Assembly: GCA_964539665.1 (NCBI GenBank)
Contig: CAZIKB010000004.1
Location: 62,001-126,000 of the forward strand
Direction of reading: 5' to 3'
Length of the DNA: 64,000 nucleotides
Source of the DNA: CAZIKB01 sp964539665
GTDB taxonomy: Bacteria; Zhuqueibacterota; Zhuqueibacteria; Oceanimicrobiales; Oceanimicrobiaceae
A program made the translations under genes and the position numbers. Below, in pieces: positions 17,771-26,711 of this stretch; the stretch's first letter is position 1; each line of letters starts with the position of its first letter. The notes beneath the pieces are model-generated. The model ran no database searches. It saw nothing but the letters and a program-made list of their open reading frames with translations, and was not told where the DNA came from.

Positions 17771-20059
17771 ATGAAAAGAGAATTAAAAGTAATCGGCAAA
17801 CCAACGCCAAAATTAGATGCGAAAAACAGGGTAACCGGAAAAGCAGTATACGGTCATGATATCATGTTGCCGAATTTGCTTTATGGTGCGATACTGCGTA
17901 CAGAATATCCGGTTGCAGAAATAGAATCAATTGACATATCCAAAGCAGCGAGCCTCCCTGGAGTAGTATGTGTGATTACTGCAGATGATGTTGACGTGAA
18001 TAACATTGGCTACAAGCGGGACCATCTTATTTTGAAAAAAGGCAGCGTAAATTGTATTCGAGATGAAATAGTTGCGGTAGCAGCCACAACCAAAGATATC
18101 GCACAGCAGGCACTGAACCTGATAGAAGTGAAATATAGAATTATAGAGGGAATTTTTGATCCTTTTCAAGCCTTAAAAGAAGATGCTCCGCAACTTAATA
18201 AATTTGCTTCAAAGGATCTGGATAAAAATATTGCTGAAACATTTCATTATAAACACGGAAATATTCAAGAGCAAAAGAACAAAAGTGCTTGCATTGTAGA
18301 AAGGCGTTACACATTGCCGCGGGTAACGCATTGCTGTTTGGGAACCAGCTCCATCACCGCCGATTATTCAAAAACAGAGAACAGGCTTACTTTGTACAGT
18401 TTAACACAGGTTCCTTTCCTCTATCAAAGAGATATGGCTCATGCGCTTAAAATGGAACCGTCCAATATTAGAATAATTCAGCCGACTATCGGCGGTGGAT
18501 TCGGCAGCAAATTAGACATGTATCCCTATGAACCGATATGCGCTTTGCTTTCAATGCAGACCGGACTACCTGTGCAAATAATCTATGACAGAGAGGAAGA
18601 ATTCCTGGCCTCCCCTACCAGACAACCCATGGTTATAGATTTAATTACCGGAGCTGAGAAGAACGGTAGATTCACCTTTAGGGTAGTAAAGATTATTAAA
18701 GATAATGGGGCTTATACTTCCTGGGGAGCCACCACTTCATTTGTCATGATGCAGACTTTTTCATCATTGTACCACGTTCCAGCCTGTTTATTTGATGCGC
18801 GTGCGGTTTACACCAATAATCCGTATGCAGGTTCATTCAGAGGATATGGTAATCCGCAAGCAACTTTTGCGCTTGAAAGAAATATCGACTTGATGGCTGA
18901 AGAATTAGGAATGGATAAGGCAGAGATGCGTTTAATTAATGCCAATTTTGAAGGAGAAGTTACTGGTCAGGGTCTTCAATATAAAACGTGTGGGCATCGG
19001 GAGACCCTTCAAACTATAATAAAGAAAAGTGGACATGACAGGAAAACAAATGGCAGTGGTTCAGGAAGACATAAAAGGGGAATTGGTTTTGCATCCATGT
19101 TGCATGTTGGCGGAGGAGCCAAAATATATCGCTCAGATGGTTGTGGTACGATAGCAAAATTCGATAGTTTTGGATTTCTGACCATTATCAGCGGTTCCAG
19201 TGAAATTGGACAGGGTTCGGAAACAGTACTGGCTATGATTGCAGCCGAAGAGTTAGGAATCGAACTGGAAAGAATCAGAGTGATAAACTCGGATACGGAT
19301 ATTAAACCCTGGGATGTGGGCGTGCATGCCTCTCGAACCAGCTTTGTTGCTGGCAACTCACTTTTAGGAGCCATCAAAAAACTAAAAAATAAACTCTCGC
19401 CAAAAGCAGCCACACTACTGAATACTAACGTTGAAGACCTGGACTATGAAAATGGACTAATTATATCTAATAAAACCGGGAAATCTATCAAAATTGACAA
19501 AGTAATTAGAGCGCTGCATTTTCAAGAACCTAATGAACTCTGTGTCGTATCGTATTATTATGAACCTGGAAGTAAATTTCAGGATAAAGGCTTTAAGGGA
19601 AATGTCTCCAGTACTTATGCTTTTGCATCCCAGGCAATTGAGGTTGAAGTTGATACTCTCACGGGAAATGTCAGAGTTTTAGATGTACACGTGAGCCAGG
19701 ATGTCGGTAAAGTGTTAAATCCATTAGGATTGGCGGGGCAGATTGAAGGCGGTGTGGTTATGGGAATGGGCTATGCTTTAACTGAGGAGCTGATGGTGGA
19801 AAAAGGTTACGTGCTCAATCCAAGTTTTCATAATTACAAGATTCCGACTGCCTGTGATATACCTGCAATTCATTTTTATGCAATAGAGACGTACGATGAA
19901 GAAGGTCCCTACGGCGCAAAAGGAGTAGGAGAAGCGCCGCTTATTCCAACTGCCGCCGCCATCGCAAACGCGGTTTCAGATGCGATAGGCGTCGAGATAG
20001 ATGATTTACCGATTACACCGGAGAAGGTTTTGCGAGCATTGAAAAATAAAAGTGATTAA
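17771..20059 (+). CDS. Molybdenum hydroxylase, molybdopterin-binding subunit (CoxL/XdhA-type)
   Basis: This 762-residue catalytic subunit hydroxylates a heterocycle, aldehyde or aromatic CoA-ester with water as oxygen source. Family signatures include GKPTPKLDAKNRVTGKAVYGHD, GGGFGSKLDMYPYEP, NNPYAGSFRGYGNPQATFALE and the C-terminal GVGEAPLIPTAAA, in which Glu721 is the conserved catalytic base. The AYxCSFR loop of true CO dehydrogenase is absent (AGSFRGYGN here), so it is not a form I CODH. The usual purine-contact context (AFRGFGGPQ) is also changed, so xanthine is not certain. Substrate unknown; an N-heterocycle would suit the hydantoinase context. Confidence 0.93.
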   Translation: MKRELKVIGKPTPKLDAKNRVTGKAVYGHDIMLPNLLYGAILRTEYPVAEIESIDISKAASLPGVVCVITADDVDVNNIGYKRDHLILKKGSVNCIRDEIVAVAATTKDIAQQALNLIEVKYRIIEGIFDPFQALKEDAPQLNKFASKDLDKNIAETFHYKHGNIQEQKNKSACIVERRYTLPRVTHCCLGTSSITADYSKTENRLTLYSLTQVPFLYQRDMAHALKMEPSNIRIIQPTIGGGFGSKLDMYPYEPICALLSMQTGLPVQIIYDREEEFLASPTRQPMVIDLITGAEKNGRFTFRVVKIIKDNGAYTSWGATTSFVMMQTFSSLYHVPACLFDARAVYTNNPYAGSFRGYGNPQATFALERNIDLMAEELGMDKAEMRLINANFEGEVTGQGLQYKTCGHRETLQTIIKKSGHDRKTNGSGSGRHKRGIGFASMLHVGGGAKIYRSDGCGTIAKFDSFGFLTIISGSSEIGQGSETVLAMIAAEELGIELERIRVINSDTDIKPWDVGVHASRTSFVAGNSLLGAIKKLKNKLSPKAATLLNTNVEDLDYENGLIISNKTGKSIKIDKVIRALHFQEPNELCVVSYYYEPGSKFQDKGFKGNVSSTYAFASQAIEVEVDTLTGNVRVLDVHVSQDVGKVLNPLGLAGQIEGGVVMGMGYALTEELMVEKGYVLNPSFHNYKIPTACDIPAIHFYAIETYDEEGPYGAKGVGEAPLIPTAAAIANAVSDAIGVEIDDLPITPEKVLRALKNKSD

Positions 20060-20090
20060 AGTTGTTACATGGCTCCATTGTTGAATCAGA

Positions 20091-20120
20091 ACATTGTAAC
20101 GATTGAACAATAGAACATTC
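20091..20120 (+). repeat. Intergenic motif copy 5
   Basis: GATTGAACAATAGAACATTC (20101-20120) is preceded by ACATTGTAAC, with the inverted partner CTCCATTGTTGAATC about 30 bp upstream. It lies 12 bp before the FAD-subunit start. Confidence 0.45.
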
Positions 20121-20131
20121 AAGAATAACTT

Positions 20132-21004
20132 ATGAATTTTACCATAATCAGCCCGGAAACAAAAGAAGAATTACTGGAAGCAATAGCTGATATTCAGGGC
20201 ATCAATTTCAGATTTGGCGCTGGCTACTCTGATTTAATATTAGAGCTAAAGAAGCAGCCGGATGAAGGAATTACAGTGATAAATTTAGCCCGGTTAAATA
20301 ATGAGCTGTTCACTTCTATTGGTCAATATGAAGGTGGAATCAGGATTGGGGCGCTGGTGACCGCAAATAGAATCGCTTCTGATAAGGAATTGCACGGGTA
20401 CTTTCCCGTTTTACGTAAGGCAGCTCATAAACTTGCATCAAGACAAATCCGGCAGATAGCAACAATCGGCGGGAATCTATGCACTGCATCACCGGCGGGC
20501 GATATAGCCTGTGCATTAGTAGCTCTGGAGGCTCAGTGTGAAATATTATCGGCCCGTGGAACCATCAGGGTTGTGCCGATAAATAGCTTCTTCACCGATG
20601 TGCGCAAAATTGACATAAAAAGAGACGAGGTTTTGCGAAGTGTTTCTATTGCTTCAAACAGACAAAGTAAAAAATTGTATTCTGATTACATAAAGATTGG
20701 AACCAGACGGTCAATGGAGTGTTCTGTAGTTTCGCTGGCATACCATATCCAGACAGATGAAAATGATATAATTACCCGCGCAGGTATAGCCATTGGTTCT
20801 GTGTCGCCAACCATAAAATTTGTTAAAACAGCCTGTGACTATCTGGCCGGTAAAAATATTTCATCAATCAGCCTGTCAGACGCCGAAGAATTTGCCGCCA
20901 AAGTATTGGAATATGCCTCGCCCATTTCAGACATACGAGCATCGGCATGGTATCGTAAAAAAGTGCTTTATAACATCAGTAAAAGCATTTTTAGTAATAA
21001 ATGA
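20132..21004 (+). CDS. Molybdenum hydroxylase, FAD-binding subunit (CoxM-type)
   Basis: This 290-residue VAO-type FAD protein relays electrons from the Fe-S subunit to an acceptor. The first FAD loop is FRFGAGYSDL, the second the family-typical IATIGGNLCTASPAGD. The C-terminal CO-dehydrogenase flavoprotein domain contains RRSMECSVVSLAY. There is no inserted cysteine-rich [4Fe-4S] loop as in 4-hydroxybenzoyl-CoA reductase beta, which argues against that enzyme. Completes the three-subunit set. Confidence 0.93.
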   Translation: MNFTIISPETKEELLEAIADIQGINFRFGAGYSDLILELKKQPDEGITVINLARLNNELFTSIGQYEGGIRIGALVTANRIASDKELHGYFPVLRKAAHKLASRQIRQIATIGGNLCTASPAGDIACALVALEAQCEILSARGTIRVVPINSFFTDVRKIDIKRDEVLRSVSIASNRQSKKLYSDYIKIGTRRSMECSVVSLAYHIQTDENDIITRAGIAIGSVSPTIKFVKTACDYLAGKNISSISLSDAEEFAAKVLEYASPISDIRASAWYRKKVLYNISKSIFSNK

Positions 21005-21030
21005 TTGATCCAGTTTACCATTGTTATATT

Positions 21031-21054
21031 GCACAATGAGATATTAGAACAATT
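21031..21054 (+). repeat. Intergenic motif copy 6
   Basis: GCACAATGAGATATTAGAAC followed by AATT abuts the ATG at 21055; the inverted partner TACCATTGTTATATTG is 15 bp upstream. This is the most degenerate of the copies with a visible partner. Confidence 0.4.
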
Positions 21055-22110
21055 ATGAATGAATCAATAAAAGAAAGTGACATTATGAATACTAAAACAG
21101 AAAAAACCGCCAGAACCATCAAATTATCTCAAAATGAAAATCCTTTTGGCCCTTCGCCTCTCGCGCAAAAAGCCATTATTGACCATGTTAGTTCGATAAA
21201 TCGCTATCCGGATCATATCCCTGAAAAATTAAAAGAAAAGCTAGCGCATAAATATGATGTCATGCCCGAGAATATAGCCATTACTGCCGGATCAGTAGAA
21301 TTGATTGATTTATTGCTCAAAAGCTTTGTTGGCTTTGATGAAAATATCGTAGCAGGTGATAAATCTTTTGTTGCTTATTATGCCATAGCAAAAATAAACA
21401 CCAGAGCATGCAAACGCGCCAAATTAGTGGATAATACATTTGATACAGGTAATTTGATTTCTGCGTGTGACGATAAAACCAAAGTTCTTTTTATTGCCAA
21501 TCCAAACAATCCTACTGGCACTATTATTTCACATGAATCTTTAAACGAGTTATTACAAAAAATACCACCGCATGTTTACGTGATAAACGATGAAGCTTAT
21601 TTCGAGTATGTAACGGATGCAACATACCCAAATTCATTTTCATTGCTTAAAAAGTATCCTAACCTGATTGTTTCCCGAACCTTCTCAAAAGTCTACGGCC
21701 TTGCGGGCCTTCGCATAGGTTATACCATTGCTCGTTCTGACATTATAAAATCTCTAACACAGAGTCGAATACCTTTTTCCGTCAATCGTCTTGCTGCTAT
21801 TGCTGCACTTGCTGCACTTGGGGAGACAGAATTTGTTGAAAAATGTGCATCGATCAATAATCAAGAACGAACGATTCTATATAACGAATTTATAAGCATG
21901 GGAATTAAGGTCACCCCGACGCAAGCAAACTTCATTTTTGTAGAATTTAGCACGATTGATGAAAAAGACAGAATAATCAACTTGTTAGAAAACAACGGCG
22001 TATTCGTACGAGACATGACACCCTTTGGTGCAGAAACTGGATTACGAATAAGCGTTGGTCGCCCTGAAGAAAATCGGCATTTGATTAAAATTTTAAAACA
22101 GCCTTTATAA
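21055..22110 (+). CDS. Class I/II aminotransferase, histidinol-phosphate aminotransferase-like (HisC)
   Basis: This 351-residue PLP enzyme has the HisC-type N terminus (IKLSQNENPFGPSPLAQKAI), the N-x-P-N-N-PTG motif (IANPNNPTGTIIS), DEAYFEY and the PLP lysine in SRTFSKVYGLAGLRIGYT, with the terminal carboxylate-binding Arg in TGLRISVGRPEEN. The first ATG is at 21055; ATG at 21085 would remove ten residues and also fits the family. No other his genes are nearby and it ends the catabolic train, so it may transaminate an aromatic or imidazole amino acid into the 2-oxoacid used by the IOR, rather than serve histidine biosynthesis. That role is inference. Confidence 0.88.
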   Translation: MNESIKESDIMNTKTEKTARTIKLSQNENPFGPSPLAQKAIIDHVSSINRYPDHIPEKLKEKLAHKYDVMPENIAITAGSVELIDLLLKSFVGFDENIVAGDKSFVAYYAIAKINTRACKRAKLVDNTFDTGNLISACDDKTKVLFIANPNNPTGTIISHESLNELLQKIPPHVYVINDEAYFEYVTDATYPNSFSLLKKYPNLIVSRTFSKVYGLAGLRIGYTIARSDIIKSLTQSRIPFSVNRLAAIAALAALGETEFVEKCASINNQERTILYNEFISMGIKVTPTQANFIFVEFSTIDEKDRIINLLENNGVFVRDMTPFGAETGLRISVGRPEENRHLIKILKQPL

Positions 22111-22384
22111 TGACCTGAATAATTCACATAACAAAATTATGACAGCATAAATACTTTTCCGTTCGCTTTTATAGTAAACTACCAAATTTCTGGCACAAAA
22201 AATAAATCATTCACGAGCCTGTCGAAGCATCCACTCACGCCCTCCGCATTCTCGTATAAAAAAAACAAAAACAAATTCCTTGAATATTTTAAAATTATTT
22301 TGCAAATTAATCCTTTAAAAATGTCCATAGACTCCCTCACACGAGACAATGATATCTGACATCAGACATACTAACTGGAGAAAA

Positions 22385-23749
22385 ATGATGAAAAGACTAA
22401 TCTTACTTGCTAATATACTTCTTATTTTGCTAATGCTAATGGGCGCCGCTATAGCACAGGACAATTGGCCACAGTGGCGCGGCCCGGATCAAAACGGAGT
22501 CAGCAAAGCTGCCAATCTTCCCACTACCTGGAGCACGACTGAGAATATCGTCTGGAAAACGCCGTTACCATCCTGGAGCGGTGGTACGCCGATCATCTGG
22601 GGTGATCAAATTTTCATAACTTCGGCTTCGAAATCCGAAGCTAAACCTGCACCTCCGCAGGAACAACCGCAACAAAATCAAGGCCGCAGACGAGGTCGCG
22701 GGATCGCCCGCGATCCAGGAGGTGCCAGGCTGCTTTTGATCTGCATCTCAAAGAAGGATGGAACTGTTCTTTGGCAGCGCGAACTCGACGAGGGTAATCG
22801 ACTTCATCGTAAACAAAACAACTCATCGCCTTCCCCGGTCACGGACGGTCAGCATGTATGGGTAGTCACTGGCACAGGCGCGGTGACCGCATTCGATATG
22901 GAAGGGAAGCAAATCTGGCAGAAAAATCTCCAGCAGGATTACGGCAATTTTGGTTTGAATTGGGGCTATGCTTCTTCGCCATTGCTGCATGACGGCAAGC
23001 TAATAATCGAGGTTCTACACGGGTATAAGACAGACGATCCTTCCTACGTCGTTTCTTTCGACGCCATGACCGGCGAGGAGCAGTGGCGTCAGGAACGGCC
23101 TACAGACGCGGTGACTGAATCTCCCGATGCCTACACAACACCCGCATTGCTCGAACAAGATGGCAAGAATCAGATCGTCATCACTGGCGGGGATTACGTC
23201 ACAGGGCATGACTTTGATACCGGCAAAGAGATTTGGCGGGCAGGGGGACTGAATCCAGAAAAGCGGCGTAACTATCGGATCGTCGGTTCACCCCTTGTGG
23301 TGGATGGAATAATCTACGCTCCTACCCGTAAGACTCCTTTATTGGCTTTGCGGACTGGCGGTGCAGGAGATGTGTCAACCAGCAACCTGCTCTGGAAATG
23401 GGACGGCGGCGCAGCTCCGGACGTTCCAACACCTATTTGTGACGGCAAGTATTTCTACATGGTAGACGATAAGGGCATGGCTACTTGCCTCGACGCGAAA
23501 AATGGCACAGTAATCTGGGGACCCCAGCGTACTGCGCAGGGAATTGTAAGCGCATCGCCGCTTCTTGCCGATGGCAAACTCTACATAATCAATGAGCAAG
23601 CGGTGTCAACTGTACTCGCCGCCGGTACTGAATTCAAGATCCTGGCCACGAACGAATTAGACGGCACTTATACTCTGTCATCGCCGGTTGTTTCAGGGTC
23701 GCAGCTATTCCTTCGCACATCGACGCATTTGTATTGTATAGGAAATTAG
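22385..23749 (+). CDS. Secreted PQQ-type beta-propeller protein (BamB-like repeats)
   Basis: The start is placed at the ATG-ATG pair 22385/22388, behind GGAG (22377-22380); an upstream in-frame ATG at 22349 would put 12 charged residues before the signal peptide. From there a hydrophobic signal (LILLANILLILLMLMGAAIAQ) leads into NWPQWRGPDQNGVSK, the usual opening of PQQ-like repeat proteins. Repeated blades read GxVTAFDMEGKQIWQKNL, VSFDAMTGEEQWRQE and ATCLDAKNGTVIWGP. It is probably periplasmic. Proteins of this type may be structural rather than dehydrogenases, since no PQQ-enzyme Cys-Cys or Asp active-site motif stands out. Residues 80-115 form a Pro/Gln/Arg-rich insertion. Confidence 0.85.
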   Translation: MMKRLILLANILLILLMLMGAAIAQDNWPQWRGPDQNGVSKAANLPTTWSTTENIVWKTPLPSWSGGTPIIWGDQIFITSASKSEAKPAPPQEQPQQNQGRRRGRGIARDPGGARLLLICISKKDGTVLWQRELDEGNRLHRKQNNSSPSPVTDGQHVWVVTGTGAVTAFDMEGKQIWQKNLQQDYGNFGLNWGYASSPLLHDGKLIIEVLHGYKTDDPSYVVSFDAMTGEEQWRQERPTDAVTESPDAYTTPALLEQDGKNQIVITGGDYVTGHDFDTGKEIWRAGGLNPEKRRNYRIVGSPLVVDGIIYAPTRKTPLLALRTGGAGDVSTSNLLWKWDGGAAPDVPTPICDGKYFYMVDDKGMATCLDAKNGTVIWGPQRTAQGIVSASPLLADGKLYIINEQAVSTVLAAGTEFKILATNELDGTYTLSSPVVSGSQLFLRTSTHLYCIGN

Positions 23750-24106
23750 AGCGATAAATTTGGCGGGAAGCAGGCAATTTCAACTTGAACTAATATGCAA
23801 TATAAGTGATTGATAATATTTTATCTCATTGAGAGGACGAAAGCTATAGAATCACTTGTAAGGAAACTGATACTTCATGCAAAGACAAGCTAATAGCGCA
23901 GCCACTGTCGATAGAAATTATCTTTGTATTCAGGTATTTTTTTGCTTTCATAATTTGTCGTTTTAACTCGCTTTCATCAACTTGTGCGTAAAATAATAAT
24001 AAAACGAATTTTATTTGTAAAATAGAAATTCGTTACTTAAATTGGTATGTTGTTTATAAAACCAAATAATCATTTGTTAGAAATTAAATTGATTTGAGGA
24101 TAATAA
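23750..24106. other. Intergenic region, nothing recognised
   Basis: This gap of 357 bases becomes very AT-rich towards the next gene. I see no ORF, strong dyad or repeat in it; it marks the change from the catabolic region to AT-rich accessory genes. Confidence 0.6.
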
Positions 24107-25168
24107 ATGTCTTTGTGGAAAAATAAATTTACAGAAGCAGATTCAGCTGATACAAAATTACAGCAAATCAAAAAGGACATTAGAAATATTGGAAATAAAG
24201 ACTTTCCATTTTTGCATCAAAACTATTCTGTTTCTTCACGTATTCCTTGCACTGATTTTACAGAATGGATCATTGAAAGACTTATTGAAAATGATACAAA
24301 AGCCATAAAACTTCTAATGTTTGAAATCGTAAAGGCTAATCCTGGATTAGGTACAGAAGGTGAATGGATAGAGAAAGTGGTCGACAGTCTCTTATCCATC
24401 AAATGGCAAAAATACATTTCTCTTGAAGACAATGCCTTAAATGAACTTATAGCTATTTGTATAATATTGTCAAAAAGTGGAGGACAAAAAGAATTTTGGC
24501 TTTTGGAAGAAATTAATCTACTTATTAATGCACTATGTGTTTATTCATTGGAAATAAATCCTGAGGCTTTCAAAAAACTTATATTAAAGGCGAATAATTT
24601 CATAAATGGTATGAAAAAGGATGCGACGCCATCATGGATGGATTTTGAAACTTACGACACAAGTATCCTCGACAAGAAATCTCATCGTTTATCTAATAAT
24701 GAAATCTCTGATTTCTTGAAGTCAAAATCCGTGGGTTCAAGATTACATTTTTTTGATACTCTGACTTATTTTTCGGATTTTGGTCGAACCGTGGCCTCCT
24801 TGTTTGACTCAACAGTTTATAACACAAGAAAGTTTGGACTTAATATTTCAAAGACTGTAAACGAATTAATTGAATCTCCTGTTTTTATATCTCCACTTAA
24901 AGATGAGCAAATTCTAAAACTTTTCGAGAAAACTGAATTGATTAAAATTGCGGAAACTTTAAATAATGAAGTGAAAAAATCTTGGAACAAGAAAAAACTT
25001 TATGAAATTATAACATTGGACAGTTCTGGGAAGGAACTATTAAAAGAAAATTTAAATGTAAAAAAGGCTGTTGTAATTGACAGTTCATTAAACTCAAAAT
25101 TAGATGAATTGTTAAAATTTAAATATACTGTGAAAAAATATTTTGAATTACTTTGTTTTGCTGATTAA
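24107..25168 (+). CDS. Hypothetical protein, unrecognised
   Basis: This 353-residue protein is soluble, Lys- and Leu-rich and predicted mostly helical, without signal peptide or membrane segment. I recognise no domain. An N-terminal helical part (LQQIKKDIRNIGNKDFPFL) and a central region (LNELIAICIILSKSGGQKEFWLLEEINLLINALCVYS) look like alpha-solenoid or HEPN-like helices, but no catalytic motif stands out. The start is ATG at 24107 after TTGAGGATAATA, a fair ribosome site. Base composition (about 30% G+C by eye) is lower than the catabolic genes, like its neighbour at 25409, so both may be acquired accessory or defence genes. Confidence 0.65.
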   Translation: MSLWKNKFTEADSADTKLQQIKKDIRNIGNKDFPFLHQNYSVSSRIPCTDFTEWIIERLIENDTKAIKLLMFEIVKANPGLGTEGEWIEKVVDSLLSIKWQKYISLEDNALNELIAICIILSKSGGQKEFWLLEEINLLINALCVYSLEINPEAFKKLILKANNFINGMKKDATPSWMDFETYDTSILDKKSHRLSNNEISDFLKSKSVGSRLHFFDTLTYFSDFGRTVASLFDSTVYNTRKFGLNISKTVNELIESPVFISPLKDEQILKLFEKTELIKIAETLNNEVKKSWNKKKLYEIITLDSSGKELLKENLNVKKAVVIDSSLNSKLDELLKFKYTVKKYFELLCFAD

Positions 25169-25408
25169 GGATTTACCAATATTTTTTGTTAATTTTGTTG
25201 CTTTAGTTAGCTTAAGCGCTTCCAACAAAAAATTCAACCTAATGGCTTGGCTGTAGCGATTTTTTCCGATTCAGTGGGTAACAACCAGTTTGGTGAGTTG
25301 GCACATTCAGTGATTTCTACTCCCTTCCACAGGATAATTGGTTGTTAGTTGCATGCAAAATTTGCTCTTTGTTTGAAGCGAATTCAATTTTTACAAGATA
25401 AAATAGAC

Positions 25409-26293
25409 ATGAACTTTTTTAGAGAAAAGTCATCCGAAGAAAGTAAGCTTTATGCTCGTATTCGAGATTACTACAGGTATGCTTCCGTAAAATCACAGAT
25501 AGAAACGTTTTGGGAGCAATATAAACCATATGCACCTACAGGTTTTTTGAAAATCATACAACTTGAAGATAATTTTCATCAGAGATGGTGGGAAATGTAT
25601 CTTGGAGTTGGTTTCCTCAACCTGAATTTTAAAATTATAACATCACCAAATGATAAAGGTCCTGATTACAGGATGGTTTTACCTAAACAAACTATCTGGA
25701 TCGAAGCAGTTGCACCTAAATCTGGTAAAACCGATCAAGCTCTACCTGACATATTGGAAGGTGTTCACGATTTACCCGAAAAACAGTTTTTGCTAATATT
25801 AATTAAATTAATAAAAGATAAAAAGGAAAAATTCAACAGGTATATTAACGATAACCTTATAACTGAAAAAGATTGTTGCATTATTGCTCTTAGTGGCTGT
25901 GCTTTAAATCAGTTTAGTTCACTGATGGATTTTCCTACTCCTGCACCGCTCAAAGTACTCGCTAGAGCTGGGAATTTGGTTTTGAGTAAAAGCGGTAGCT
26001 TTGTCAATTTTAGAAGAAATATAGTTGGAAATAACGGGAACCACGTTGAAGAAGTAAACCTTTTTGAATACCCGGGATTCAATATTATTTCAGGAATACT
26101 TTATTCTACTATTGATCCATTAAATAGTCCAGATAGACCAGAGGAAACATTTCAACTATTCCTTAATCCTTCAAACTCTCCAATAAAAAATAATTTACTT
26201 ATTGATCGATTTGCAAACATAGAGATATGGTCACAAATTGAAAAAAAACACAAGAAACTATTTGGCAAAGAAAATAACACTTTAAATAGATAG
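25409..26293 (+). CDS. Hypothetical protein, possible PD-(D/E)xK-like nuclease core
   Basis: The protein has 294 residues from the ATG at 25409; an in-frame TTG at 25349 would add 20, but neither start has a clear ribosome site. It is soluble and I do not recognise the family. The segment NDKGPDYRMVLPKQTIWIEAVAPKSG resembles a restriction-like core, with a PD, a short loop, then a beta strand ending in Glu, but the usual Lys of ExK is replaced (EAV). Just before it, FHQRWWEMYLGVGFLNLNFKI looks like the helix-strand entry of that fold. Nuclease function is a guess. It lies in the same AT-rich stretch as 24107 and the toxin-antitoxin pair. Confidence 0.6.
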   Translation: MNFFREKSSEESKLYARIRDYYRYASVKSQIETFWEQYKPYAPTGFLKIIQLEDNFHQRWWEMYLGVGFLNLNFKIITSPNDKGPDYRMVLPKQTIWIEAVAPKSGKTDQALPDILEGVHDLPEKQFLLILIKLIKDKKEKFNRYINDNLITEKDCCIIALSGCALNQFSSLMDFPTPAPLKVLARAGNLVLSKSGSFVNFRRNIVGNNGNHVEEVNLFEYPGFNIISGILYSTIDPLNSPDRPEETFQLFLNPSNSPIKNNLLIDRFANIEIWSQIEKKHKKLFGKENNTLNR

Positions 26294-26297
26294 CAGC

Positions 26298-26439
26298 TGA
26301 GGTTGAATAATTCTGTATTGAAAACCTCAACACATGACTCTTACTGCAATGGATTGCGGGGTTGTTGCGCGATTAAGAGTTTATGGAAAATCCAAAGTAT
26401 TTGAAACAAAAGCAGGTTCATTGACCTGAACTCCCGCAA
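26298..26439. other. Dyad-rich structured intergenic segment
   Basis: Within 142 bases there are nested inverted repeats: TGAGGTT/AACCTCA (26298-26304, 26323-26329), ACTCTTA/TAAGAGT (26337-26343, 26374-26380) enclosing GCAAT/ATTGC, and TTGCGGG/CCCGCAA (26354-26360, 26433-26439), with GTTCA/TGAAC just inside the last. The second and third pairs cross, so alternative folds are possible. It could be a structured RNA or a worn recombination site ahead of the toxin-antitoxin genes. No known family recognised. Confidence 0.35.
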
Positions 26440-26525
26440 CCACTGAGCATCGTTTTATGTATTTTTATAATATCGGTGTTTGATATAAATTTTCAATAAT
26501 TAAAAATTCAAAAAAGGAGTATCTT

Positions 26526-26711
26526 ATGGCAACTGCAAAAGAAGAAATGATTGGAATTATAAAAGATCAACCTGATGATAGTAGCTATGACGATTTGCTG
26601 CGGGAATTAGCCTTTAAAAGAATGGTGGATCGAGGTTTAAATGATTCTCGTGAAGGTAGGACGATTACTAATGAGGAGATGCAGCGGAGAATACAGTCAT
26701 GGCAAAAATAA
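26526..26711 (+). CDS. Antitoxin of a ParE/RelE-type pair
   Basis: This 61-residue acidic/basic protein is encoded directly ahead of, and overlapping by 13 bp, the ParE-like toxin. It starts at ATG 26526 after AAAAAAGGAG, a strong ribosome site. The sequence (QPDDSSYDDLLRELAFKRMVDRGLNDSREGRTITNEEM) is of the short helical antitoxin type (addiction-module, ParD/RelB-like C-terminal arm) seen with ParE toxins in FCB-group bacteria and integron cassettes. No full N-terminal ribbon-helix-helix or AbrB domain is obvious, so DNA autoregulation is uncertain. Confidence 0.82.
   Translation: MATAKEEMIGIIKDQPDDSSYDDLLRELAFKRMVDRGLNDSREGRTITNEEMQRRIQSWQK

Noticed and set aside
17771..20059. Calling the Mo enzyme a CO dehydrogenase or xanthine dehydrogenase
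   Set aside because: The CODH active-site loop AYxCSFR is absent, and the loop SFRGYGNPQ differs from the usual xanthine-enzyme context, so only the family is assigned.
25216..25348. Segment from TTCCAAC to GTTGTTAG as a long attC site
   Set aside because: The outer boxes do not fit RYYYAAC/GTTRRRY and I could not find a continuous stem inside.
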